Shown in pieces: positions 27,900 to 36,618 of a DNA stretch of 64,000 nt. The stretch comes from Bradyrhizobium liaoningense (GTDB lineage Bacteria; Pseudomonadota; Alphaproteobacteria; Rhizobiales; Xanthobacteraceae): NCBI RefSeq assembly GCF_018130825.1, contig NZ_JAFCJS010000007.1:62001-126000 (forward strand), in the 5' to 3' direction. Position numbers and translations under genes: made by a program. How positions within the stretch are numbered: position 1 is the stretch's first letter; every line of letters starts with the position of its first letter. The notes below the pieces were generated by a model. It saw only the letters and a program-made list of their open reading frames with translations, made no database searches and was not told where the DNA came from.

Positions 27900-29222
27900 T
27901 TACGCCGTCTCGGTCTTGGCGTTGCCCGTTGCGGTGTCGGCGCTCTCGGCTTCCTTGCCGAGGATGAAGGAGCGGCGCAGCGGCTTGATCACGAACAGCG
28001 CCATCAGCGCCGCCGTTGCGTTCAGCGCCACCGCCACCACGAACACCGCCTTCCAGCCATAGGTCGCCGAGATCACGCTGGCGAGCGGAACGAGCAGGGA
28101 GGCGGTGCCCTTTGCGGTGTAGAGCATGCCGTTGTTGGTCGTTGCGAACTTCGAGCCGAAGGTGTCGCCGCAGGTCGCGGGGAACAGCGAGTAGATCTCG
28201 CCGAACACGCCGAAATACACCGCGGTCGCGAGCACGAAGACAACAGGATTTTGGCCATAGGCCGACAGCGCCAGGAGCATCAGCGCAGCGGTGCCGAAGG
28301 CGATGAACATGGTGTGCTCGCGGCCGATCGTGTCGGAGACCCAGCCGAAGAAGGGCCGTCCGAAGCCGTCGAAGATGCGGTCGAGCGAGATCGCGAAGGT
28401 CAGCGCCGCCATCTGGAAGCCGGCCAGCGTCACCGGCGTGTCGGCGATCTTGTAGTCGTGCGCGATCGGGCCGATCTGTGCCGCAGTCATCAGGCCGCCG
28501 GAGGCGACCATGACGAAGACGAGGTACATCACCCAGAAAATAGGGCTGCGCAGCACTTGCGGCGGAGTGAAGTCGATCTTGGTCTGCGGCAAATTGAGCT
28601 GCTTCTTCTTCGGCGGAATCGAGATCCGCGGCGGCTGGATGAAGAAGGCGAGCACGAACACGATCACGCCCTGGCCGATGCCGAAGGTGAGGAATGCCTG
28701 CTGATAGCCGCTCGACGCGATCATGGTCGCGATCGGGACGATGGTGAGCGCGGCGCCCGCGCCGAAGCCCGCGGCGGTCGCGCCGGCGGCGAGGCCGCGG
28801 CGGTCGGGAAACCACTTCAGCGCGTTGCCGACGCAGGTGCCGTACACGGCGCCGGCGCCCATGCCGCCGACGATCGCGGCCGCGTAGAGCAGGGTGAGCG
28901 AGTCGGCGTAGGAGTTGAGCACCCAGGACAGCGCGATCATCACGCCGCCGAACATGATGACGATGCGCGGGCCGTATTTGTCGACGAACCAGGCCTCGAC
29001 CGGCACCAGCCAGGTCTCGGTGACGACGAAGATGGTGAAGGCGAGCTGGATCGCGGCGCGTCCCCAATGGTGCGCGGCATCGATCGGATCGACGAACAGC
29101 GTCCAGCCGTATTGCAGGTTGGCGATCATCGCCATGCAGACGATGCCCATGGCGAGCTGGAGCCAACGGAAACCGGTGCGAAGAGGCGCGGCCGTGACGG
29201 CGCCGTCCGTGCTGGAAATCAT
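27900..29222 (-). CDS. MFS transporter, OxlT-like oxalate:formate antiporter family
   Basis: Twelve-helix major facilitator of 440 aa, starting at ATG 29222 (GGGAGG upstream). Features of the oxalate/formate antiporter group: YGWTLFVDPI in TM1, the FVDKYGPR loop, GxxxGxGAGAVYGTCVGNALKWFP, and FFGWVSDTIGRE at the TM8-9 loop. It is strongly similar to the next gene upstream (29485-30774), a tandem paralogue. Its own operator and terminator make it a separate unit. Predicted to import oxalate, perhaps in exchange for formate; other anions cannot be excluded. Confidence 0.87.
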   Translation of the reverse strand: MISSTDGAVTAAPLRTGFRWLQLAMGIVCMAMIANLQYGWTLFVDPIDAAHHWGRAAIQLAFTIFVVTETWLVPVEAWFVDKYGPRIVIMFGGVMIALSWVLNSYADSLTLLYAAAIVGGMGAGAVYGTCVGNALKWFPDRRGLAAGATAAGFGAGAALTIVPIATMIASSGYQQAFLTFGIGQGVIVFVLAFFIQPPRISIPPKKKQLNLPQTKIDFTPPQVLRSPIFWVMYLVFVMVASGGLMTAAQIGPIAHDYKIADTPVTLAGFQMAALTFAISLDRIFDGFGRPFFGWVSDTIGREHTMFIAFGTAALMLLALSAYGQNPVVFVLATAVYFGVFGEIYSLFPATCGDTFGSKFATTNNGMLYTAKGTASLLVPLASVISATYGWKAVFVVAVALNATAALMALFVIKPLRRSFILGKEAESADTATGNAKTETA

Positions 29223-29323
29223 CAAGAACCTCCCAACGCGCCTGTCTGGTCGCGCATCAGTTTGCCAAGATGACCTGATGTCGCAAATGTTGTGGCTTAT
29301 CGTCGCAAGCGCGGCGGGGAGAT

Positions 29324-29340
29324 TGGTATACCATATTCCA
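29324..29340 (-). promoter_or_regulatory. GntR-type operator upstream of first MFS gene
   Basis: TGGTATACCATATTCCA, 102 nt from the start codon. On the minus strand a -35-like TTGCGT lies 2 nt before TGGAAT, the spacing seen at the other sites. Confidence 0.7.
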
Positions 29341-29420
29341 GAACGCAAGCCCTATCTCGCGCGACTCGTCACAAAATCTGCGGTTCCATTCGGCTGGCGG
29401 AGGCGGCAACAATTTCGCGC

Positions 29421-29452
29421 AAAACGAAAACGCCCGGCCGTGAGGCCGGGCG
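29421..29452 (-). terminator. Terminator of second MFS transporter gene
   Basis: CGCCCGGCC (29431-29439), GTGA, GGCCGGGCG (29444-29452), followed on the minus strand by TTTTCGTTTT. Confidence 0.88.
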
Positions 29453-29484
29453 TCCTGCTCGAGGTGAGCAATTGTTGAAGCGCG

Positions 29485-30774
29485 TCAGAGCGTGGATTTG
29501 GCAACCACGATCTTGCGCCAGGGTTTCAGCACCGCGATCGCCAGCAGCGAAGCCAGGATGTTGGCGCCGGCCGCGATGATGAACACGCTGTCCCAGGTAC
29601 CCGACGACTGCTGCATCAGGTTTGCGACCGGGACGAGCAGCGCGGCGGTGCCCTTGGCGGTGTAGAGCAGGCCGGCATTGGTGGTCGCGAACTTGGCGCC
29701 GAATGTGTCGGTGCAGGTCGAGGGGAACAGCGAGTAGATCTCACCCCAGGCGAAGAACACGAAGCCCGAGAGCAGCACGAACCAGACCGGATCGTGGCCC
29801 CAGAGATAGAGCATCCAGATGCCGAACCCTTCCATGCCGAAGGCGATGAACATCGTGTTCTCGCGGCCGATATTGTCGGAGATCCAGCCGAAGAACGGAC
29901 GCGTCAGGCCGTTGAGCACGCGGTCGATGGTCGCTGCGAAGGTCACCGCGGTCATCGTCACCGCCATCAGCGTCACCGGCACGCTGTCGACCTTCCAGTC
30001 GACCGCGATCGGCTTCAGGTTCGCGGTGACCATCAGTCCACCCGCGCCGACGATCACGAACATGAAGTACATCAGCCAGAAGATCGGCTGGCGCAGCACT
30101 TCGGTCGGCTGATAGTTGCGCCGGGTCTGGATGATATTGGCATTCGCCACCACGCTCGGCACCTGGCCCGCTTTCGGTGCGAGCAGGAAGAAGGCGAGGA
30201 TGCAGATGATGATGCCTTGTCCGAGGCCGAAATAGAGGAAGGTGGTCTGGAAGCCACTGTCCTTGATCATGGCCTGGATCGGCGCGACGGTGAGCGCGGA
30301 GCCTGCACCGAAGCCTGCCGCCGTGATGCCCGCGGCGAGACCGCGCTTGTCCGGAAACCACTTCAGCGCGTTGCCGACGCAGGTGCCGTAGACGCCGCCG
30401 GCGCCGATGCCCGCGATGATCATGCCGAGATAATAGCCGTTGAGCGAGGTGGCCTGTGCGTTGATCGCCCAGCCGATGGCGCAGAGCACGCCGCCGACGA
30501 GAACCACGATGCGCGGACCGTATTTGTCGACGAACCATCCTTCGACCGGCACGAGCCAGGTCTCGAACAGCACGAACAGCGTGAACGCCCACTGGATCGA
30601 AGCGCGATCCCAGCCGAACTTTTTCTGGATGTCGGGGACGAAGAACGTCCAGCCATATTGATAGTTGGCGATCATCACCATCGCCGCCACACCGATCGCC
30701 AATTGAGCCCAGCGATAGGCATCGCTTACGCGTGCGGCACTAGGAGCCGCAGCCGACTGCACCATGTCCGTCAT
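29485..30774 (-). CDS. MFS transporter, OxlT-like, tandem paralogue
   Basis: 429-aa major facilitator with 12 predicted helices and the same signature stretches as its downstream neighbour (YGWTFFVPDI, FVDKYGPR, GGVYGTCVGNALKWFP, FFGWISDNIGRE). Start ATG 30774 has GGGAGGG six bases upstream. The pair probably arose by duplication. The C-terminus is shorter and lacks the acidic tail of the first copy. Predicted oxalate or related dicarboxylate uptake, inferred from the family and from the operator shared with the oxc/frc region. Confidence 0.87.
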   Translation of the reverse strand: MTDMVQSAAAPSAARVSDAYRWAQLAIGVAAMVMIANYQYGWTFFVPDIQKKFGWDRASIQWAFTLFVLFETWLVPVEGWFVDKYGPRIVVLVGGVLCAIGWAINAQATSLNGYYLGMIIAGIGAGGVYGTCVGNALKWFPDKRGLAAGITAAGFGAGSALTVAPIQAMIKDSGFQTTFLYFGLGQGIIICILAFFLLAPKAGQVPSVVANANIIQTRRNYQPTEVLRQPIFWLMYFMFVIVGAGGLMVTANLKPIAVDWKVDSVPVTLMAVTMTAVTFAATIDRVLNGLTRPFFGWISDNIGRENTMFIAFGMEGFGIWMLYLWGHDPVWFVLLSGFVFFAWGEIYSLFPSTCTDTFGAKFATTNAGLLYTAKGTAALLVPVANLMQQSSGTWDSVFIIAAGANILASLLAIAVLKPWRKIVVAKSTL

Positions 30775-31183
30775 AAAAAACCCTCCCGAACGCGCCGATC
30801 ATTTTTATGCATGCGCTGCTCGCATCCTGGTATGCATTATGCCAAGATTCAAGCGAGGGACTGAGGGTGCGGCGAAATATCGCGGGATCAGTTCACATGC
30901 GCTTTGGCTGCGGAATTGTAAAGCCCCAATCGTTGCAGCATGCAGCGGCCGTAGCGGTCGCATGCACGCAAAGGCTTGAATTTGTGAGAGATCTCGGCTG
31001 TCGCGACGAGGCACAAGCAGGCTGTGGGAAGTCGATTTACTCGCGTGCGCACGTCGACATGCGCAGTTCCTCTTGCATGAATGGCGTCGTCAGATGACCG
31101 CACGATTCCTGGAATTCTTTATTCCAGAAGTCCGGGGTGCGGCGGATTTGACGCGACCTGCGGCGCATTGCGCCGGACGCGCG
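30775..31183. other. Gap holding the second MFS promoter
   Basis: No convincing gene on either strand. It contains the operator at 30828-30844 and, near the right end, an AT-rich hairpin CTGGAAT-TCTTT-ATTCCAG (31109-31127) that may end transcription of the tctCBA operon. Confidence 0.5.
30828..30844 (-). promoter_or_regulatory. GntR-type operator upstream of second MFS gene
   Basis: TGGTATGCATTATGCCA, 54 nt from the start codon. On the minus strand TTGAAT lies 2 nt before the TGGCAT half-site. Confidence 0.72.
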
Positions 31184-32683
31184 TCACGCCATCGACATGC
31201 GCAGCCGGCTGTAGCCCTCCTGGATCGCGGACCAGAACAGGGCGACCAGGCCGAGCGCCATGATCGTGCTGACGAGGCCGTTGGAGAAGAACACGCCGAG
31301 CGACCCCTGCGATCCCAGCAGCGATTGCCGGAAGGCTTCCTCCGCCTTGTCGCCGAGCACGATGGCGAGCACCAGCGGCGCGAGCGGATAGTTGCACTTC
31401 TTCAGGAGATAGCCGAGCACGCCGAACACCAGCATCAGCATCACGTCGAAGGTGCTGTTGTGCACCGAGTAGGCGCCGATCGCGCAGAGCACCAGGATCA
31501 GCGGGGCGATGATGCCGAAGGGCACGCGCAGGATCGCGGCGAAGATCGGCACGCAGGTGAGCACGACGATGAGGCCGGCGAGATTGCCGAGATACATCGA
31601 CGCGATCAGGCCCCAGACGAATTCCTTCTGTTCGACGAACAGCATCGGGCCCGGCTGCAGGCCCCAGATCAGCAATCCGCCGAGCAGCACGGCAGCCGTC
31701 GGCGAGCCGGGCACGCCAAGCGACAGCATCGGCAGCAGCGCCGAGGTGCCTGCGGCATGCGCGGCCGTCTCCGGCGCGATCACGCCTTCGATCTCGCCCT
31801 TGCCGAAATTGTTGCCGCGCCGCGCCAGCCGCTTGGCGATGCCGTAGCTCATGAAGGACGCCGGCGTTGCGCCGGCGGGCGTGACGCCCATCCAGCAGCC
31901 GATCAGGCAGGAGCGCAGCGAGGTCATCCAGTAGGCGGGCAGCTCGCGCCAGGTCTGAAGCACGACGCGGAGGTTGATGCTTGCATTGCCGCCGCGGAAC
32001 GCCAGCCCTTCCTCCATGGTCAGCAGGATCTCGCCGATCCCGAACAGGCCGATCACGGCGATCAGGAAGTCGAAGCCGTTGAGCAACTCGGTCACCCCGA
32101 AGGTCAGCCGCAACTGTCCCGTGATGGAATCCAGCCCGACCGCTGCAAGCGCAAAGCCCATCATCATGGCCGCGATGGTCTTGAACGGCGGCTCCTTGCT
32201 GAGGCCGACGAAGCTGCAGAACGCGAGGAAGTAAACCGCGAACTTTTCCGCCGGGCCAAATCGTAGCGCAAAGTCCGCGACCAGGGGCGCGACGAGGGTG
32301 ATCATGATGACGGCGAACAGCGCGCCCACGAAGGAGGAGGTGAAGGCCGCTGTCAGGGCTTCGCCGGGTCTGCCCTGCTGCGCCATCGGATAGCCGTCGA
32401 AGGTGGTTGCCACCGACCATGGCTCGCCGGGGATGTTGAACAGGATCGAGGTGATGGCGCCGCCGAACAACGCGCCCCAATAGATGCAGGACAGCATGAT
32501 GATCGCCGATGTCGGCGGCATGCTGAAGGTGAGGGGCAGCAGGATCGCCACGCCATTGGCACCGCCAAGCCCCGGCAGCACGCCGATGATGACCCCGAGC
32601 GTGATGCCGATGATCATCAGCATGATGTTGTAGGGCTGCAGGGCGACCGCGAAGCCGTGAAACAGATTGGCCAACTCTTCCAT
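31184..32683 (-). CDS. Tripartite tricarboxylate transporter large membrane subunit (TctA family)
   Basis: 499 aa, about 12 TM helices, with the TctA signature GVLPGLGGANGVAILLP near the N-terminus and the pseudo-repeat SLGVPGSPTAAVLLGG in the middle. It is the transport channel of a secondary uptake system that uses a periplasmic binding protein. Last gene of the operon tctC-tctB-tctA on the minus strand. Substrate not determinable; the shared operator upstream suggests an oxalate-related carboxylate. Confidence 0.92.
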   Translation of the reverse strand: MEELANLFHGFAVALQPYNIMLMIIGITLGVIIGVLPGLGGANGVAILLPLTFSMPPTSAIIMLSCIYWGALFGGAITSILFNIPGEPWSVATTFDGYPMAQQGRPGEALTAAFTSSFVGALFAVIMITLVAPLVADFALRFGPAEKFAVYFLAFCSFVGLSKEPPFKTIAAMMMGFALAAVGLDSITGQLRLTFGVTELLNGFDFLIAVIGLFGIGEILLTMEEGLAFRGGNASINLRVVLQTWRELPAYWMTSLRSCLIGCWMGVTPAGATPASFMSYGIAKRLARRGNNFGKGEIEGVIAPETAAHAAGTSALLPMLSLGVPGSPTAAVLLGGLLIWGLQPGPMLFVEQKEFVWGLIASMYLGNLAGLIVVLTCVPIFAAILRVPFGIIAPLILVLCAIGAYSVHNSTFDVMLMLVFGVLGYLLKKCNYPLAPLVLAIVLGDKAEEAFRQSLLGSQGSLGVFFSNGLVSTIMALGLVALFWSAIQEGYSRLRMSMA

Positions 32684-32725
32684 ATCAACACGTCCTGCAG
32701 CAGCAATTGAATGAATGCGTAGCTC

Positions 32726-33223
32726 TTACAGACCGAGCCACTCCTCGAGCGGCCCCTTGGGAAGCGGGACCAGGAACCAGCGCTCGAACACGAGATAGGT
32801 CACAACCGGCATGCCGACCGCCACCGCGGCGACCGTCAGCCAGCGATAGCCGCCGAGCCAGCGCATGAACCAGGCGATGAACACCATCGAGGCGACGTAG
32901 AGGCCGACGAACGGCATCGAGCCGACATAGATGCCGGTGGGCACGACGACGCTCATGACCTGGCGAAGCTGGCCCCATTCCGCGAACAGCCGGCCGTCAT
33001 CGCCGCGTTGCGCATTCCAGAGGTTGATGGCGCTCGCGCCGACGATCGCGGCGCCGACGTAGAAGGGGAAGAAGCCGGCACGCGGGCCTTCCGCGCCCCA
33101 GTTGATGCCGGCTTTCAGGCTTCCGAAGATCACCACCAGCCCGAAGGCGCCGATCAGCAGCGCCATGCCGATTTCCAAGGTCTTGTGTGCCGGGCCGGAT
33201 TCGGAGCCGGATCGTTCAGTCAT
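32726..33223 (-). CDS. Tripartite tricarboxylate transporter small membrane subunit (TctB family)
   Basis: 165 aa with four predicted TM helices (e.g. IGMALLIGAFGLVVIFGSL, then paired helices near 100-150). The PRAGFFPFYVG stretch is typical of TctB. It lies between tctC (87-nt gap) and tctA (42-nt gap) and pairs with TctA in the membrane. Confidence 0.9.
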   Translation of the reverse strand: MTERSGSESGPAHKTLEIGMALLIGAFGLVVIFGSLKAGINWGAEGPRAGFFPFYVGAAIVGASAINLWNAQRGDDGRLFAEWGQLRQVMSVVVPTGIYVGSMPFVGLYVASMVFIAWFMRWLGGYRWLTVAAVAVGMPVVTYLVFERWFLVPLPKGPLEEWLGL

Positions 33224-33310
33224 GGGACCTCCATGCGGAATCGCAAGTCTTCTGCGGTCGCGGCCGGCGGAAGGACGGCGAGCGTCCTTCGCCGTCGTCG
33301 ATGTCGCGGC

Positions 33311-34318
33311 TCAATTCCCCGATGCGAGGAAGCCGGCTTCCTTCATCAGGCCCTCGTGGCGCTTCTCCTCCGCCTCGATCCACTTGGCGTAGTCGGCTCC
33401 GGCCAGGAAGGTCGTGTTGAAGGCGCCGCTCTTCATGAAGTCCTGCCACTCAGGCGTGGCGCGGACCTTCTTGAACAGCTCGACATAGTATTCGATCTGG
33501 TCCTTGGTGGCCTTGGGCGACATGAAGATGCCGCGCAGCATGAGATATTCCATCGCGAGGCCCTGGGACTTGCAGGTCGGAATATCCTTCCAGGCCTTGC
33601 CGTCGGCGATCGGCTCGTCATAGGCCATCGGCTGGGCATCGAAGACGCAGAGCGGGCGGAGCTTGCCGCCGCGCCATTGCGCGACCGCCTCGATCGGATT
33701 GTTGACGGTTGAATCGACGTGATTGCCGACGAGTTGGACCGCGACTTCGCCGCCGCCCTTGTAGGGGATGTAGGTGAATTTCGCGTCGATCACCTTCTCG
33801 ATGCCGACCGTGATGATCTGGTCTTCCTGCTTCGAGCCGGTGCCGCCCATCTTGAACGAGCCGCTCGGAGCCTTCTTTGCAGCGTCGACGTAGTCCTTGA
33901 CGCTGTTGTACGGCTTCTCGGCGTTGACCCAGAGCACGAATTCGTCGAGCGCCAGCATCGCGACCGGGGTGAGATCCTTCCAGTTGAACGGAATGCCCGT
34001 CGCCAGCGGCGTCGTGAACAGGTTCGACAGCGTGATGATGATCTTGTGCGGATTGCCCGACGACGTCTTCACGTCGAGAAAGCCTTCGCCGCCCGCGCCG
34101 CCGGCCTTGTTGATGACGACCAGCGGCTGCTTCATGAGATTGTGCTTGGTGACGATGCCCTGGATGGTGCGTGCCATCTGGTCGGCGCCGCCGCCGGTGC
34201 CCGCGGGCACGATGAACTCGACCGGACGAACCGGCTCCCAGGCAGCATGGCTTGCGCCGCTACTGACGCACGACATCGCGATTGCCGCCAAAGCGACATT
34301 CAGAACGAATGGCTTCAT
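33311..34318 (-). CDS. Tripartite tricarboxylate transporter substrate-binding protein (TctC/Bug family)
   Basis: 335-aa periplasmic binding protein with signal peptide (MKPFVLNVALAAIAM..., cleavage near SHAAW). Bug-family features: FIVPAGTGGGADQMART near the N-terminus, NKAGGAGGEGFL, and a second-domain YIPYKGGGEV. It is the first gene of the operon. The 5' leader may be long, since the operator/promoter motif lies about 270 nt upstream. Ligand unknown. Confidence 0.92.
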   Translation of the reverse strand: MKPFVLNVALAAIAMSCVSSGASHAAWEPVRPVEFIVPAGTGGGADQMARTIQGIVTKHNLMKQPLVVINKAGGAGGEGFLDVKTSSGNPHKIIITLSNLFTTPLATGIPFNWKDLTPVAMLALDEFVLWVNAEKPYNSVKDYVDAAKKAPSGSFKMGGTGSKQEDQIITVGIEKVIDAKFTYIPYKGGGEVAVQLVGNHVDSTVNNPIEAVAQWRGGKLRPLCVFDAQPMAYDEPIADGKAWKDIPTCKSQGLAMEYLMLRGIFMSPKATKDQIEYYVELFKKVRATPEWQDFMKSGAFNTTFLAGADYAKWIEAEEKRHEGLMKEAGFLASGN

Positions 34319-34586
34319 CTTGTTTCTCTCCCTGTCGAAACGCAGCCGCTCTCTGGCGGCTTGCGTCAGCCCATCTCATTCCAGATGCTTGGGGTCACCT
34401 TTTCGGTCGATCTCCCGTTGCAGTCCCAGCCAACACTTTATGAGCAGGGGACAGGGCCCGACATCCGCTCCTTTCGGCTAAGGCTCTGCCAGAATCCGGC
34501 GAGGATCACGGCAAGTGCGCTTCGCCCTCGGTCCTTCCTGTTCCCGTCCTGCACCTTCGATTGTGCAATCGTTCTTGGTTGCCGAA

Positions 34587-34603
34587 TGGTATGCGAGATG
34601 CCA
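34587..34603 (-). promoter_or_regulatory. GntR-type operator upstream of tctCBA operon
   Basis: TGGTATGCGAGATGCCA. On the minus strand TTTGTC lies 3 nt before the half-site. The distance to tctC (about 270 nt) is longer than at other targets, so a long leader or a different start must be assumed. Confidence 0.62.
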
Positions 34604-34669
34604 GCAGACAAACAATTGGACCAGCGGGTCAGGACGGCGGACCAATCGTCGCAGTTGTGTTCGCGAGGG

Positions 34670-34706
34670 GCTCAAAAACAAAATGGCCCCGCATGCGGGG
34701 CCATTT
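34670..34706 (-). terminator. Palindromic terminator of the 45-aa ORF
   Basis: TGGCCCCGCATGCGGGGCCA (34684-34703) is a perfect 20-bp palindrome, followed on the minus strand by TTTTGTTTTTGAGC. Confidence 0.85.
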
Positions 34707-34773
34707 GATCGGACGTACGGTCCTCGAGACGTGTCCACCGGCGCGCCGTTCCGGCTGCGCGCGGAAAGCCTTC

Positions 34774-34911
34774 TCAGAGGCCGAAACGGGGCAGGTCGCC
34801 GTTGTGATTCGAGATCTCGGCGCTCGCCATCAGGAAGCGGTCGACCGCAGCCAGGAAACGGGTGAACAGCGAGCTAGAGGGGGCGAGGGCGACGGAGGCG
34901 GTCTTGGACAT
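34774..34911 (-). CDS. 45-aa protein of unknown function
   Basis: Short ORF read by hand. ATG 34911 is preceded by AAAGGGA and the stop is TGA 34774. The peptide starts MSKTASVALAPSSS, continues with an amphipathic helix (LFTRFLAAVDRFLMASAEI) and ends SNHNGDLPRFGL. A dedicated terminator follows, and an operator-like site lies 57 nt upstream, so it has a full transcription unit of its own. I do not recognise a functional family. The helix could bind a membrane or partner protein. Confidence 0.72.
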   Translation of the reverse strand: MSKTASVALAPSSSLFTRFLAAVDRFLMASAEISNHNGDLPRFGL

Positions 34912-35257
34912 CGGAATTCCCTTTCTTGAGACGGTCAGTATTGCTGTCTCATTTCGAAGGGCAATCTATGTATACCAGATGCCAATGTCCATGCATGCCA
35001 TTGCATAGCAGCATGCGATCTGCCGCATTGCAACATAATACTCCGTTAAAGCGGCGCTTCGGGCTTAAAATTGCCGACGGGACTACGCCGGGCGCGAGAC
35101 TAGGCCCAAAACCCGTCGATTCCGGCCGGCCGGAGGACAGGGCCATCGTGCAAACGGGACACAAATCTAACCGCATTGCAGCATTTTTTGCCTTGGCAGC
35201 GCAGGTCAAAGCCGTTAGTGGTCTGCCCCCTTTTCCAGCCAACTGTCAGAGTGGTTC
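34912..35257. other. Divergent intergenic region
   Basis: 346 nt between the 45-aa ORF and the Hsp70-like gene. Contains the operator-like site at 34968-34984. Comparatively A+T-rich around 34960-35060. No further gene seen. Confidence 0.5.
34968..34984 (-). promoter_or_regulatory. GntR-type operator upstream of the 45-aa ORF (weaker match)
   Basis: ATGTATACCAGATGCCA; the left end deviates from the consensus at the first two bases, the rest matches. On the minus strand TGGACA lies 1 nt before TGGCAT. Confidence 0.58.
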
Positions 35258-36589
35258 ATGTCGAGCGCCTCGCCCGCCGTCTCGATCGGCATCGATTTTG
35301 GGACCAGCAATACGGTCGTAGCCCTTGCGGCGGACGACCGCCGGGTCGAGGCCATCCGCTTCGATCACGGCGGACAGCGCCATAGCACCTACGTTTCGGC
35401 GCTGTGCTTCTGGGAGGATCGGCCGGGTGCCGGCGCCCAGGCTGAAGGCGGCCCGTGGGCGATCGAGACGTTCCTCGAAGGACGCCATGTCTATCGCTTC
35501 CTCCAGTCGTTCAAGACCTTTGCCGCGAGCTCGAGCTTCCAGACCACGCAAGTGTTCCGGCAGCGCTTCAAGTTCGAGGACATCCTGGCGGCGTTCCTGC
35601 GGACATTGGCGCGGCATGGCGGCGAGAAGTTCGGCTTCGAGGCGGCCAACATCACGGTCGGCCGCCCGGTGCGCTTTGCCGGCGGCAATCCCGACGAGGC
35701 GCTGGCGATGCAGCGCTACCGGGCTGCGTTCGAGCGCTTAGGTGCCGGGCACGCCCGCTACGTCTATGAGCCCGTGGGCGCGGCGTTCTCCTTTGCCCGC
35801 AGGCTCGAGCGCGACGCCACCGTGCTGGTTGCGGATTTCGGCGGCGGCACCAGCGACTTCTCGGTGATGCGGTTTTCGCGCGCGGGCGGCACGCTTCGCG
35901 CCGAGCCGCTTGGACACGCCGGTATCGGCATTGCCGGCGACACGTTCGACTATCGCATCGTCGACCACGTCGTCTCGCCGCGGCTCGGCAAGGGCTCGAG
36001 CTTCCGCTCGTTCGACAAGGTGCTACCGGTCCCGAGCGGCCACTACACCAACCTCGCGCGCTGGCATCAGCTCGCGATGATGAAGAGCAACGGCGATCTG
36101 CGCGAGCTCCGCGAGCTTGCGCGCACCGCGCTGAAGCCGAAGCTGCTCGAGGATTTCATCACCATCGTCGACCTCGACCTCGGATTTTCGCTTTACCGCG
36201 CGGTGTCCGACGCCAAGGTCGCGCTGTCGGGGCAGGACCAGACCGACTTCCGCTTCAAGGGCGGCGGCGTCGACATCGGCGCGACCATCACCCGCAAGAA
36301 TTTCGAATCCTGGATCGCCGACGATATCGCCCGGCTCGGCGCGACCGTCGACAAGGTGCTGGGCGAGGCCGGCATCACCGCGCGCGAGGTGGAGAAGGTG
36401 TTTTTGACCGGCGGCACGTCCTTCGTGCCCGCCGTGCGAAAGCTGTTCGCCGACCGCTTCGGCAACGAACGCTTGATGTCGGGCGACCAGTTCGAGTCGA
36501 TCGCCTACGGCCTCGCTTTGATCGGACACAGTCCCGATCCGGACCGCTGGACCGCCAGCGGTGGGGTTGCGCCGAAGGCGGGCGCTTAG
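35258..36589 (+). CDS. Hsp70-family (YegD-like) protein
   Basis: 443-aa actin-fold ATPase. Phosphate-1 motif GIDFGTSNTVVAL at the N-terminus, phosphate-2 VADFGGGTSDFSV and adenosine motif FLTGGTSFVPAV. It matches only the nucleotide-binding half of DnaK; the substrate-binding lid is absent, as in YegD-type proteins. No DnaJ or GrpE partner nearby. Client or function unknown. The ATG has only a weak Shine-Dalgarno (CAGAG). Confidence 0.9.
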   Translation: MSSASPAVSIGIDFGTSNTVVALAADDRRVEAIRFDHGGQRHSTYVSALCFWEDRPGAGAQAEGGPWAIETFLEGRHVYRFLQSFKTFAASSSFQTTQVFRQRFKFEDILAAFLRTLARHGGEKFGFEAANITVGRPVRFAGGNPDEALAMQRYRAAFERLGAGHARYVYEPVGAAFSFARRLERDATVLVADFGGGTSDFSVMRFSRAGGTLRAEPLGHAGIGIAGDTFDYRIVDHVVSPRLGKGSSFRSFDKVLPVPSGHYTNLARWHQLAMMKSNGDLRELRELARTALKPKLLEDFITIVDLDLGFSLYRAVSDAKVALSGQDQTDFRFKGGGVDIGATITRKNFESWIADDIARLGATVDKVLGEAGITAREVEKVFLTGGTSFVPAVRKLFADRFGNERLMSGDQFESIAYGLALIGHSPDPDRWTASGGVAPKAGA

Positions 36590-36618
36590 CCGCCCGCCTC
36601 CCTGCTCATTCTGATGCG

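Larger units (their letters stand above)
34319..34773. other. Gap upstream of the tctCBA operon
   Basis: 455 nt without a recognised gene. Contains the operator at 34587-34603 and a terminator palindrome at 34681-34706 belonging to the small ORF on the right. Confidence 0.5.

Noticed and set aside
27723..29273. 516-codon plus-strand frame opposite the first MFS gene
   Set aside because: Starts inside the CBS promoter and crosses a terminator; composition typical of antisense frames.
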